A DNA stretch of 64,000 nucleotides from NCBI GenBank assembly GCA_030690895.1, contig JAUYFQ010000086.1, positions 28,816 through 92,815 on the forward strand, read 5' to 3'. Numbering within the stretch: position 1 is the first letter of the stretch; every line of letters starts with the position of its first letter. Made by a program: the position numbers and the translations under genes. Positions 27,161-36,329 of this stretch are shown here, in pieces. The stretch is from Sulfuricellaceae bacterium. GTDB taxonomy: Bacteria; Pseudomonadota; Gammaproteobacteria; Burkholderiales; Sulfuricellaceae. The notes under the pieces are model-generated. The model saw only the letters and a program-made list of their open reading frames with translations, ran no database searches and was not told the origin of the DNA.

Positions 27161-30100
27161 CCTGGATACCTTTCACGATATTGTTCGGCTCGGAAGGAAT
27201 ATCGCGCGTGCGCAGGTCACGGAAATCCACTTCATCTGGACGAAAATCCCGATAGCGGCGTCCCTTGCTGTCATGCCAGGAGAAGTACAGCATCCCGGTG
27301 GTTTCTTTGGTATCGGAGTCGTGGCGCAACTGAAAACCAGCCTCGAGCCGGTTTTGCTGGCTGTTCCACTGGTTCCAGGCCGCGTCCAGCAACCAGGTCC
27401 GCTGGTTGCTGGCTTGCGCGCGCTGATCATCGGCGAAATAGTGATGAACGCCATAACTCGCGTCCAGTTGCAGATTACCAAGCAGTTGCTGCCAGCCCGC
27501 CTTGAATCCCAGATAGTCCGGGTGAGCGATGCTGAAATTTTCGTTGGTTTTCAGCGCAGCGCCCGCATGCCACACTGTATCCAGCCAAGGGCGGTGATAC
27601 AGCGTATCCGCCACTTGCAAGCCATGTCGATGCGTGGATTTGTAAGAAGTAAATATATCCTGGTCGACGCTCGAAGGTACGTAGTTTCCAATCGAATCCA
27701 TGCTGAAATTGTAGACAAACAGGGTGGCCCGTGGCACATGCCAGGTTTTCGGATCGAGGGCGCGCTTTTGCTTCACCGATCCTTTCAGGAATGCCGACCA
27801 CTCATTTTCCCCTCCCATCAAACCGCCATCCGGATTTTGGAGGTAGAGCCCCGCATCCAGCATGAAATTCAGCGTAGTCCATGCCGGTCGATGCTCGATG
27901 GATTCCAGCAATGCCAACGTCGGCCCGCCCGCCTCGCGCAGACGCCCCAGCATTTCGGAGCGGTAATAGGTACGCTGGTTTTCGTCGTAATACCGGTGGG
28001 TGGCGCTCAATTGCAGGAAGTCTTCAGCCGGCGTGCTTTCCTCGCCTTCCGGATCGCGGCGGCGCGCCAGTTGCGCGGTATAGCCCCAGCTACCGTCTTC
28101 CTGACCGCCGAGCTGAAAATCATCCTGCAGCGACACCTGGCGCGCCGGTTCCGCAACCTCCACCCTGGCGTACGCCTGCGGCGCCGGTTCCGGCGTCACA
28201 TCGACAACGCGCGGCAAAACCGGGGCAACCCCCGCCGCCATCACCCGCTGATGCACCCGAAACAGCGCCTCGGTACGCTGGCCAGAAGGGGCCAACAGCA
28301 GTTCCTCGAAGTCGGCGGCAACCTGTTGGTAGCGCGATTCCACTTTACCGTCTCGCCATTCATCGATACGCAACCAGGCAGGCCCGGCTACAGCCAGACG
28401 CAGGGGTTCCTTCCGGGTTGCCACATGCCAGGGTCGCTCGATCGCGCTCATCGGCACAGACGGCCCGCGCTCGACCATGCGCGCGCGCAGGAACTGGTCA
28501 GCCAGCGGATTTGTTATCCCCACTCTGAGCACATGATCGCCCGCCGGGATATTCAAGCTGATTTTTTGTGTTGGCTTGTCGGCAGATAACGGCACCGCAA
28601 CCGAAGCAGCGCCATCCAGTTGATAGAAAGCCTTGAGCGGCAATGGCGCGAATAAGGCCAGTTCTTCCTGCGACAAGTGCAATTCGACAGTAGCGGGACG
28701 CAGATTGCGCAGCGTGAACAACAGTCGCCCATTGCTGGAAACCATTTGATCAGCTGCGCCAATACTGCTCATCAGCGCCTTGCGCGCCCGCAGTGACGGG
28801 CTTTCTGGCTGCCAGCCAGCAATCTCGATATAGCGCTGCCCCGCGCTATCCTGAATGCCGACAGCCGCCTGCCACATAACATCGCGTGACAGACGCGACA
28901 ACAGCGACTGCAATCCGGCATGGGCCGGATAACGTGCGCCAAGCGCCTCCGCCTCGACCAAGGCGCGCTCGCGCATGGCTGGATTCTGTTCGGACCACCA
29001 CAGCAATAAGGTCATGCGGCGCAACGCATCGCGCTCGTTCTGCCCCGGATGCATGGCCAGCGCAGCCACTACATCCCCGGCAGCCAGACTGGCCGCCTCG
29101 GGCCATGCCATGCCGGACAAGCGCTCGCCGCCTGGTGGCAGCGCTGGCTCCTGCCGTGATAAGGCCAAGTTGCTGCGATTCAACCCATCCGTTTGCAACG
29201 GGGGGGCTAGAGGAACCACCATCTCGGGGCGACGAGCCAGAACGCGCAACAGCACGGGCAAGCGCCCGGCATCCAGCTCAAGTTCGTGGATGCCGGGACC
29301 AAAATCGAATTCACCGCTCACTTTGCGCCCTGCTTTGAGGTCGCTACGACCGGCCAACTCCAGACCTGACACAGGCAGATTATTACTGATCGGCAACAAG
29401 CGCATACCGCTTGACTCTTTCATGCGCAGCCAGCCATCCACGGCTTCCGAAGCTGAATCAGCATGAACCGGTCGGGCTTCAATCCGCAGCCGCACAGGGC
29501 CCATCAGCCGCAAGCGCACCGGCTTGTCAGCAGTCGCCAGGTAGGCGCGCGAATAGGCATCGCGGTCTATGCTGTAAAGGGTCTCACTGCCAGCAAAGTC
29601 TGTCACCAGATGCGCTTCTTCCCGCCAGACAAACGGGCCTGGGTGGCCGGAATGCCAGCGCAGCCAGGCATCCACATCATCATTGTCCAGTTGTGGTGAC
29701 AGATGGAAACGTTGCGCCAAGGCATTTCCGCTATCCAGTGCAGCCAGCCAAACCTGCCCCTGACTGCCACCCGCGTCAAAATATTGTCGCGCCACCTCGG
29801 TCCTGCCTTGCGACATGGCGGCCAGACCCTGCCGCAAAGACTGCTGCTCGGTCGATGTTTCGGACAAGGCAAGTTGCTGATAAACCGTCCACCAGCCCAA
29901 CTGATAGGCAGAACGCAGCAGATGTTCGCGCGGCTGCTCAGCTGGCGGCAGCGGCAGGCCAACGGCCATGGCCAGTTCATGCTCGCTGTTGTCCGCCAGC
30001 GACTCACTCAGACGGCGCAGATGCAGCGGGTTCAATTGCTGCACGCTCATTGCCGACCACAGCGAGACTTGGCTGTCGGTTTCCCCTGCCTCGCGATAAT

Positions 30101-32978
30101 AGGCATCCAAGCGCTCGCTTGCGCGCCGTCGGACATCGTCTTCCCCGGCAGTTAGCGCCAGGCTGCGCAATTGCTGCTCGGCCAGATAATTTTCACCCAG
30201 TTGCAGCAACGCCTCCGTCTGCGCCAGCATGGCTTCCTCGCGCAGCGGGAGGGGGGCATGTCTGGCCAGTTCAGCCCAGGATTCCAGCGCAGACAGCCAT
30301 CTGCCTTCGCCGCCTGCGGCCAGAGCCTCCGACTGCAGGCGCGCCTGCTGCGCCGCATTCAGCGCTGACGCCCCGGAAGGCGGCGCCTGCAACATCCCGA
30401 CCGGCGTGGAAAACACCTTGTGCTGGCTGCGCATGGCGCGCACCAGAGGCAACCAATGATTCCCCTGCTCCTGCGCGCTGTTCTGTATCTCGTTTGCGGT
30501 AGCCGTTTGCAGGGTGCGGATAAACGCGGCCAGCGCCTGGCTCGAATCGCCAGTTCTGGCCGCCATCTCCAGATATTCCCCCTCGCTCAGGGCAAAAGGC
30601 TTGGCCGCACGGTATTGCAGGGCGACATGCAGGGGCGGAGCATCCGGCGCGCTACGCCAGACACGCACTTCACGCACCGAAGAGGGCAAAGGAATTTCCA
30701 TCAGGCGGGCGTGCGCCAATCTGCCCGGCACTCGCCGCGCGGCAAAGGGGCCGGCGCTGGTAGCAGCAAGCGCCGGGCCAAATTGTTGCGCCAGTATTTC
30801 CAGCGCAGCATCTCCCTGAGCCGGAGCATATTCGCTATCCGGCAATTCTTGCCCCGCCAGCGCATGCATGCGCATGGGTTTGGCAGCATCAAATTGCAGG
30901 AAAAACTCCGCCTCTACAGCCTCCGGCGCATCCACGACTACGCGCAGGAGTGAAGGCTCGACGCGTGTCGGGAGCATATACCGGTGGTAGCCGGGTTTCA
31001 CGCGCTCGATGGAATGCTGCGGAGCCACCCCCTCCAGCCGTATCTCCACGCGACGGTTCAATTGTCGTCCGCTGGCGCTATCGTTGCTGGCCAGGGGATG
31101 CCGTTCGCCTTTACCCAGAGCATGAAGAATGGCAGGAGAGATTCCGCTTCGCGCCAGAAAGCCGGCAACGGCCTGGGCACGGCGTTCGGAAAGCTGCTGG
31201 TTATAGGCATCTGATGCGTGACTATCGGTATGGCCGATAACCTGGACACGCAAAGGACTGCGCGATCGAATCAGAGCAACCGCTTCTTCCAGCAGGTTCT
31301 GGTAACGGGGTTTTAGCGCGGCTTTATCCGTATCGAACAGGACGTCCGCAGGCAGAGTCAGTTTCAGGCTGGCGCCCTCTGGCTGGCTGTCTATTGGCGC
31401 CCTCTCGGTTTTCAGCGGCACTTCAGTGAAATATCCGCCGGGAATGCGATCGAGCAATGCCTGCAAGTGCTGTTCGCCCGCCACAATTCCCCGGCCTTGC
31501 TCGCCGAGGGAATGCAAATCACGCGGGATGAAACGGGCAAAATATTGCCCCTCGGCAGTCAGATTCTCCTGCGGCAGCACGTCCCGGTAAAAGGTGTGAT
31601 ACCCCAATAGCTCGTTGGCCACGGTTTGTACCGCTGGATAATCCGGGTTCCACTGCGCGCTATCCTGCATCAACATGGCGCCCAACAAGCCCCCTTCTCG
31701 CCTTGAATTATCGCGTACAAGGCGTAGCGCGGCGGCTTCCTGTTCGGTCGGAGTGAGCGTGCGGTCCTGAACGGCACGCGCCAGTTCAGGCGCGCTGGCC
31801 AGCCAGGTGGACATGCGCAATTGCAATGGCGTAGCAGGTTGGATTTTCTGGTCTTTAACGTGAGCCTCGCGAAGCGAGCCTGCGTCCCTCTCTCCCTCTG
31901 GGAGAGAGTTAGGAGAGAGGGAAACGGGCGTGGCTTCGCCATGCCAGTTTGGGATTGGCTGCCCAAGCTGCCCGGAAAGCGCCAGACGAAACGGCACTTC
32001 CTGTTCGCGCGCCTGCTGTGCTGTCAGTTTGGGTTCGTTCAATGCCGGAAACAGATAATCCGTCTGCTCCTGAAGCAGCAAGCGAGCCGCCAACGGAGCC
32101 GTGCTATCCAGGCGGAGCAGATGCTCGCCGGGCGGGATTTCCAGGTAGCCAACCTCGCTGCGCCCCATGACGCGCATTTGCCCATCGACCAGGACGGGGT
32201 ACGCCGATTCGACGGAGGTCTCGAATGCCACGTCTGGCAGGGGGTGATCATCAATCCAGGCATGAACGCGGTAGGTCTGAACCAGTCCACTCTCATTCAC
32301 GGGATAGGCCAAGCGATTTTCCAGCGCATAGCGCGCTGGCCCCTTGACCCTCGCTTCTATCGGCTGGCGGGGTACAAACTTCCAGTAAGTTTGTGCAGCA
32401 GCCTCGTCGGCGCGGCGCATCTGTACCGAATCGCCGCTCAGGGCGATCACTTCACGATAGGGCGCCAGTTCGCCAAGCGGCTCATGTCGCGAAATAAACA
32501 ACGCCACTTCAAGCGCCGAAGCGGATTGGCGTGGACGGCTGATACGAGCCAAGTAGGAGACCGATGAACGCATGCGGCTCAGCATGTCATGCCGATTATC
32601 GGAAAGCGCCACCGGCAGGCGTTGATACAGGCCACTGCCGAGAGAGAAATCCATATCCAGATCGGCTGCGGCCAGCGTGCCATCCGCTCGCCAGACGCGC
32701 ACCTGCTCACCGCTTGGAACGCGCAGGATAATCGATGCGCCCGGTTCAAGACGCACAGAATGCAAACCAGGATCGCGTTGGTATACCGGTTTCGCCCCTT
32801 TGACCCATTGCGGAGAGTGTTCGACATTATCCCAGCGCAATGGCAAGGCATAAGGCCGTAGCATGCGTACCTGCACTTCATCCAGAGCCGCTTCCGTCTG
32901 CAAGGAAAGCGTTGCGCTCAGCACAGCCAGAACCAAGGGGCGAAGCCGTGCGTTAAACTTGCGGGAGGCGCGCATCAT
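27153..32978 (-). CDS. giant envelope protein: OmpA-like domain and barrel-like C-terminus
   Basis: About 1941 residues. A signal peptide (RPLVLAVLSATLSLQTEA) is followed by beta-rich periplasmic regions. An OmpA-like peptidoglycan-binding domain (about 550-670) contains VLFDTDKAALKP and VIGHTDSHASDAYN. A helical, TPR-like stretch follows, and a C-terminal ~300 residues of alternating aromatic strands resemble an outer-membrane barrel. A translated repeat sits at about 350-372. I use the ATG at 32978, which overlaps the upstream stop (ATGA). It would link inner-membrane polymer synthesis to the cell surface; this is inference from domains and operon position. Confidence 0.75.
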   Translation of the reverse strand: MMRASRKFNARLRPLVLAVLSATLSLQTEAALDEVQVRMLRPYALPLRWDNVEHSPQWVKGAKPVYQRDPGLHSVRLEPGASIILRVPSGEQVRVWRADGTLAAADLDMDFSLGSGLYQRLPVALSDNRHDMLSRMRSSVSYLARISRPRQSASALEVALFISRHEPLGELAPYREVIALSGDSVQMRRADEAAAQTYWKFVPRQPIEARVKGPARYALENRLAYPVNESGLVQTYRVHAWIDDHPLPDVAFETSVESAYPVLVDGQMRVMGRSEVGYLEIPPGEHLLRLDSTAPLAARLLLQEQTDYLFPALNEPKLTAQQAREQEVPFRLALSGQLGQPIPNWHGEATPVSLSPNSLPEGERDAGSLREAHVKDQKIQPATPLQLRMSTWLASAPELARAVQDRTLTPTEQEAAALRLVRDNSRREGGLLGAMLMQDSAQWNPDYPAVQTVANELLGYHTFYRDVLPQENLTAEGQYFARFIPRDLHSLGEQGRGIVAGEQHLQALLDRIPGGYFTEVPLKTERAPIDSQPEGASLKLTLPADVLFDTDKAALKPRYQNLLEEAVALIRSRSPLRVQVIGHTDSHASDAYNQQLSERRAQAVAGFLARSGISPAILHALGKGERHPLASNDSASGRQLNRRVEIRLEGVAPQHSIERVKPGYHRYMLPTRVEPSLLRVVVDAPEAVEAEFFLQFDAAKPMRMHALAGQELPDSEYAPAQGDAALEILAQQFGPALAATSAGPFAARRVPGRLAHARLMEIPLPSSVREVRVWRSAPDAPPLHVALQYRAAKPFALSEGEYLEMAARTGDSSQALAAFIRTLQTATANEIQNSAQEQGNHWLPLVRAMRSQHKVFSTPVGMLQAPPSGASALNAAQQARLQSEALAAGGEGRWLSALESWAELARHAPLPLREEAMLAQTEALLQLGENYLAEQQLRSLALTAGEDDVRRRASERLDAYYREAGETDSQVSLWSAMSVQQLNPLHLRRLSESLADNSEHELAMAVGLPLPPAEQPREHLLRSAYQLGWWTVYQQLALSETSTEQQSLRQGLAAMSQGRTEVARQYFDAGGSQGQVWLAALDSGNALAQRFHLSPQLDNDDVDAWLRWHSGHPGPFVWREEAHLVTDFAGSETLYSIDRDAYSRAYLATADKPVRLRLMGPVRLRIEARPVHADSASEAVDGWLRMKESSGMRLLPISNNLPVSGLELAGRSDLKAGRKVSGEFDFGPGIHELELDAGRLPVLLRVLARRPEMVVPLAPPLQTDGLNRSNLALSRQEPALPPGGERLSGMAWPEAASLAAGDVVAALAMHPGQNERDALRRMTLLLWWSEQNPAMRERALVEAEALGARYPAHAGLQSLLSRLSRDVMWQAAVGIQDSAGQRYIEIAGWQPESPSLRARKALMSSIGAADQMVSSNGRLLFTLRNLRPATVELHLSQEELALFAPLPLKAFYQLDGAASVAVPLSADKPTQKISLNIPAGDHVLRVGITNPLADQFLRARMVERGPSVPMSAIERPWHVATRKEPLRLAVAGPAWLRIDEWRDGKVESRYQQVAADFEELLLAPSGQRTEALFRVHQRVMAAGVAPVLPRVVDVTPEPAPQAYARVEVAEPARQVSLQDDFQLGGQEDGSWGYTAQLARRRDPEGEESTPAEDFLQLSATHRYYDENQRTYYRSEMLGRLREAGGPTLALLESIEHRPAWTTLNFMLDAGLYLQNPDGGLMGGENEWSAFLKGSVKQKRALDPKTWHVPRATLFVYNFSMDSIGNYVPSSVDQDIFTSYKSTHRHGLQVADTLYHRPWLDTVWHAGAALKTNENFSIAHPDYLGFKAGWQQLLGNLQLDASYGVHHYFADDQRAQASNQRTWLLDAAWNQWNSQQNRLEAGFQLRHDSDTKETTGMLYFSWHDSKGRRYRDFRPDEVDFRDLRTRDIPSEPNNIVKGIQDD
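31866..31929. repeat. repeat translated inside the OmpA-like giant gene
   Basis: It contains the same two blocks as 23477-23660 (CTCGCGAAGCGAGCCTGCGT and GAGAGAGGGAAACGGGC), here separated by only about ten bases. It is read in frame and yields VSLSPNSLPEGERDAGSLRE, closely resembling the peptide in the PgsB-like protein. Confidence 0.8.
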
Positions 32979-33862
32979 TTCTCCAGACAACGCAGCAATC
33001 TGGCGCGCCCGGTCTGGTCGTTCAGAATGGACAAACGGCTTGGCGCGCTCATTTCGATATGCACGAAACCGGCGTGTCCCAAGGCGCGCAATGCACTGCC
33101 GCTACTATTGGTGGTGGCGCCAAGCTCGTGGATTTCAGTTGGATAAATGCGCACTTCACCCAATTCTGCGCGCTTCAGACACCCCCCTGTTTCCAGCACG
33201 GCGGGTGTTTGCGTTCTGCTGCCTGAGCTAATCACCATTTCGGCGCTGGCCCCACTTTCGCTGCGCCGCTTTTCCTGCGCAAAGCCATGCAACTGCACCA
33301 GTTTTCCTGCGCCAAACCGCCGCGCAAAGGCTCGGCTAAATGCCAGAAAGTAGGTGGCTTTCAAATGGGCCATATCCGCATCAACCTTCATGCCATCGAG
33401 CTCATATTGGCGCGGCACGGTATTCCAGGCCGCCGCGCGAAAATCGCCTTCAGCCAGCAAATGCAGCAGTATCTCGCGCGTGTTCTCGTCCTTGAAGCTG
33501 TGCGGCGCCTGCAAGGCAGTGGTAGAGACTGATTTTGGAAAGAACGCAAAGAATCCACGCCCCTGTCTGGCGTTCAAACTTTCACGAATCACCAGCAACG
33601 GGCGTCCTCCATGTTCGGTCTCCATCATTTCAAAACCAAGCTGCCGCCAGCCGTGCCGCGCCGCAGCATCGTTGCATTGATCGAAGCAACGCTGGAAAAG
33701 CGCTTCAGCCTGCTCCACTTCGCGCGCGGCGGGGGCAATATATGCACCGTCGCGGCTGGCTGCTCCGAGCAGTTTGGCCAAGTTATCGGCGCTTGCCGCC
33801 TGGCAGCCTGTTGCGGCAACGATCATCGCCATCATGACGCCCTTATTCCTGTATTTGCACAT
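32975..33862 (-). CDS. secreted hydrolase-like protein (PghP/N-formylglutamate-hydrolase-like)
   Basis: A 295-residue protein with a short lipobox-like or signal N-terminus (MIVAATGCQAASA). The core has APHSFKDENTRE (His121, Glu126), ADMAH (His166) and LVQLHGF (His192). Their order and spacing recall zinc amidohydrolases of the N-formylglutamate hydrolase and poly-gamma-glutamate hydrolase PghP kind. Two related but His-poor domains occur in the PgsC-like protein. The ATG at 33862 overlaps the upstream gene by 20 bases; the stop overlaps the giant gene start. It may trim or release polymer; the catalytic claim is inference. Confidence 0.6.
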   Translation of the reverse strand: MCKYRNKGVMMAMIVAATGCQAASADNLAKLLGAASRDGAYIAPAAREVEQAEALFQRCFDQCNDAAARHGWRQLGFEMMETEHGGRPLLVIRESLNARQGRGFFAFFPKSVSTTALQAPHSFKDENTREILLHLLAEGDFRAAAWNTVPRQYELDGMKVDADMAHLKATYFLAFSRAFARRFGAGKLVQLHGFAQEKRRSESGASAEMVISSGSRTQTPAVLETGGCLKRAELGEVRIYPTEIHELGATTNSSGSALRALGHAGFVHIEMSAPSRLSILNDQTGRARLLRCLEK

Positions 33863-36329
33863 GACGCAATTCCTGTTCAAACACCAGTTTGCGCTCCGCC
33901 GCCAGTCCCGGCACGATACGCGAGAGAAGCAAATAAGCGCCCGGCCCACTTTCCAGTTTGACGTGTAAAGGGTATTTCCCAGACGGCAAATCCTGCGCCA
34001 AGGGAATAAAGAAGGCTTGCCCCTGATCGCTGGCATTGCGCCGGTTTGCCGCAACGCGGGATCCCGCCTGCATTTCCGGTCGCACATCGAAACGGCGGCG
34101 GGTAAAACTCCATGCGGTCATGGGGCCGACAATCCGGTCGCGCGGCGCTTCCAGCCAGACACTGAGTACCGAGCGGCCGGTCTGACCTTGCGGGGTATAA
34201 AGCCGCATTCCCAGGGTTTCTTCGCAACTGGAGCCATGTTCATATTCAAAACGCAGGGAGCCGTTCTCAAAGCGGTTCGCCAGGCGTTTTAACAAACTGC
34301 CGTCCCTCGGCGCTGTGTGATTCAGATAAAATGCCACCCCTGCCTCACCTTCAATACGGACTCGGTGACGACCGGCGCGCAGCGCGGGTAGCTCAATCTC
34401 GCCATCGGCGCCAGCCACCCGCCCCTGGTAATGCAATTGCTCATCCAGAAATACCTTCACATCGAACGGTGCACTACTCTGGCGGAAGTACGCCAGGCTG
34501 GGCCGCACGTTTTCAACACCTCGCGGAGCCTTCAATGTCAGCAACACCGCCTGTCCGGCAACAATCGGCTGATAAGTCGCGGGGAGCGTGTCTTCGCGCA
34601 ATGGCCCCACTTCCTCCACCGGAGTAAACAGGGTACGCCCCAGCCAGGCGCCTTGCGGGTGGAAATCCTGCCACTGGTAGCGCCCGGCGAGCATATCCGG
34701 GTTATCTACAGGCGGCCTGAATTGTGTTGCCAACAAGATGGAGCGATTGCTCATCACCAAGGCCTGAAAATCTCTGGGTTTCAATGGGAACCAGGCAACC
34801 TGCCGCTCAAGGGTATCCTCCGCCATATAGGCATCCTCAGGCACGCGGCTTTCGCGCACCAGTCCCCAGGGGCGGGTATAGCCTGCCAACAGGACAGGTC
34901 TGTCGGAAGAGAGGCGGATAGAGGTCACTTCGGCGGGCAGGGAAAAATAATAACTGGATGGATCCGTCACGCGCATGCTCAGGGCATCGGACTGGAGGCG
35001 ATCATAAGAAGACACGGGGGGTGATGCCAGAATCGACCCTTCGCGCACGATATGGCCGTGCCGGTTGAGTAATTGATAGCTGACCCAAGCCGGGTTGTCT
35101 TCAGCCGCCTCGCCGGGAAGCCGCGCTTGGCGGATATCCATCCGGAACGGAGTTGGGTCGTCACCCGCATGATCCACCGTGAATTCAAGCGGATTCTCCG
35201 GCTGTGCAGTAAAGGTTCGCAAGTACACGGCTTGCGGCGTGATTTCCTGTTCTTCCCCATTGCTCAGGCCGAGAAAGGCACGGACAGCCACACCACCGCT
35301 GGCGGATACCTCCAGTATTCCCCCTTTCCAGTTTGTCTCCAGCACGGTGCCTTCGCCACGCCAGATCACGTTGGACTGACTGCGCTCGGCCAGCAAACGA
35401 CCAAACCAGCGAACCTGAATCGTGCTGCCCAGCACGGGGGCTTTCTCCTGGCTCAGCGGCAGAAAATTCAGCCGTATTTTACCGCCAGCTTCCGGCAGCG
35501 GGATCACGCCATGGGTGCGCTCATCCACAAATACCCCGGCTGGCGGCACCGGTTCGGCCACCTCCCGCCCCTTATATTCCCGCATGACGTATAGCGTACG
35601 ACTAAAATATGAGCTGCCCGCAATACCGGTCGGCCCCAGCGGTTGTTCTCGACCGCGCAGCAGGTTGCGGATCTCATTTTCTGCCAGCAAATCCTGCGAG
35701 TACACATTCCCCTTGGCCAGCCCGATCTTTTGCTCGTCGCTCAGGCGTAGCCAGCGGTGCGCAATACGAAAATCCGGCAGCGTCTCTTCCATGTAAACCC
35801 GGAATATCACATCACGAATTTTTGGGTCTGATTGGTGAATTTTGACGCGCATGTGCGAGGCTTGGGGCAAGTTCGCCAGATTAAGCACCACAATATGGCC
35901 ATCTGTCGGCATGAGGTTCGGATCTAAAAAAAATGAGGCGGAGAACCTGTCGCCTGTCGCCGCATCCTGATATTGCCGCAAACCGGCCCGGTAAGCATAG
36001 TCCCGCTGCAACAGCACGTTTCCGCTACTGTCGAGAAATTCATACTGCAATGTGTAGGGCCATCCTACCGCAGTGTTGACCTCTGCATCCGACGGCAACG
36101 TGGCATTGGTCACCACTCGCAATGATGGCGTCCCATTGGGAATATTGAATTCTGTCCATTGATCCTTGCCAAGTACGTATGCAACACTCGGGTCGGAAAC
36201 AGCAATCTGCTTCTGCAAAACACGATCCGACCCGGAAATGTCCACGAGCGGCTCCAGTTGCTCCCACGTCAGGTAGACCGCCAGCGGGAGTCCCATTAAC
36301 AGGATGCCAGCCCAGAACAAACGCCTCAA
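33843..36329 (-). CDS. periplasmic beta-rich protein of the capsule-like locus
   Basis: An 828-residue protein that I do not recognise by name. One N-terminal membrane helix (LFWAGILLMGLPLAVYL) anchors a long, beta-rich periplasmic part with repeated jelly-roll-like strands and few predicted helices. It starts with TTG at 36329 (strong GGAGG six bases upstream), overlapping the PgsC-like stop as TTGA. It ends 20 bases inside the hydrolase-like gene. By position it could be a periplasmic scaffold or polymer-guiding subunit, analogous to PgsA only in location. Confidence 0.65.
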   Translation of the reverse strand: MRRLFWAGILLMGLPLAVYLTWEQLEPLVDISGSDRVLQKQIAVSDPSVAYVLGKDQWTEFNIPNGTPSLRVVTNATLPSDAEVNTAVGWPYTLQYEFLDSSGNVLLQRDYAYRAGLRQYQDAATGDRFSASFFLDPNLMPTDGHIVVLNLANLPQASHMRVKIHQSDPKIRDVIFRVYMEETLPDFRIAHRWLRLSDEQKIGLAKGNVYSQDLLAENEIRNLLRGREQPLGPTGIAGSSYFSRTLYVMREYKGREVAEPVPPAGVFVDERTHGVIPLPEAGGKIRLNFLPLSQEKAPVLGSTIQVRWFGRLLAERSQSNVIWRGEGTVLETNWKGGILEVSASGGVAVRAFLGLSNGEEQEITPQAVYLRTFTAQPENPLEFTVDHAGDDPTPFRMDIRQARLPGEAAEDNPAWVSYQLLNRHGHIVREGSILASPPVSSYDRLQSDALSMRVTDPSSYYFSLPAEVTSIRLSSDRPVLLAGYTRPWGLVRESRVPEDAYMAEDTLERQVAWFPLKPRDFQALVMSNRSILLATQFRPPVDNPDMLAGRYQWQDFHPQGAWLGRTLFTPVEEVGPLREDTLPATYQPIVAGQAVLLTLKAPRGVENVRPSLAYFRQSSAPFDVKVFLDEQLHYQGRVAGADGEIELPALRAGRHRVRIEGEAGVAFYLNHTAPRDGSLLKRLANRFENGSLRFEYEHGSSCEETLGMRLYTPQGQTGRSVLSVWLEAPRDRIVGPMTAWSFTRRRFDVRPEMQAGSRVAANRRNASDQGQAFFIPLAQDLPSGKYPLHVKLESGPGAYLLLSRIVPGLAAERKLVFEQELRHVQIQE

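Noticed and set aside
27120..28589. Plus-strand open frame (489 codons) opposite the giant envelope gene
   Set aside because: It runs across the 3' end of one real gene and the 5' end of another on the opposite strand, and has no motif or ribosome-binding site.
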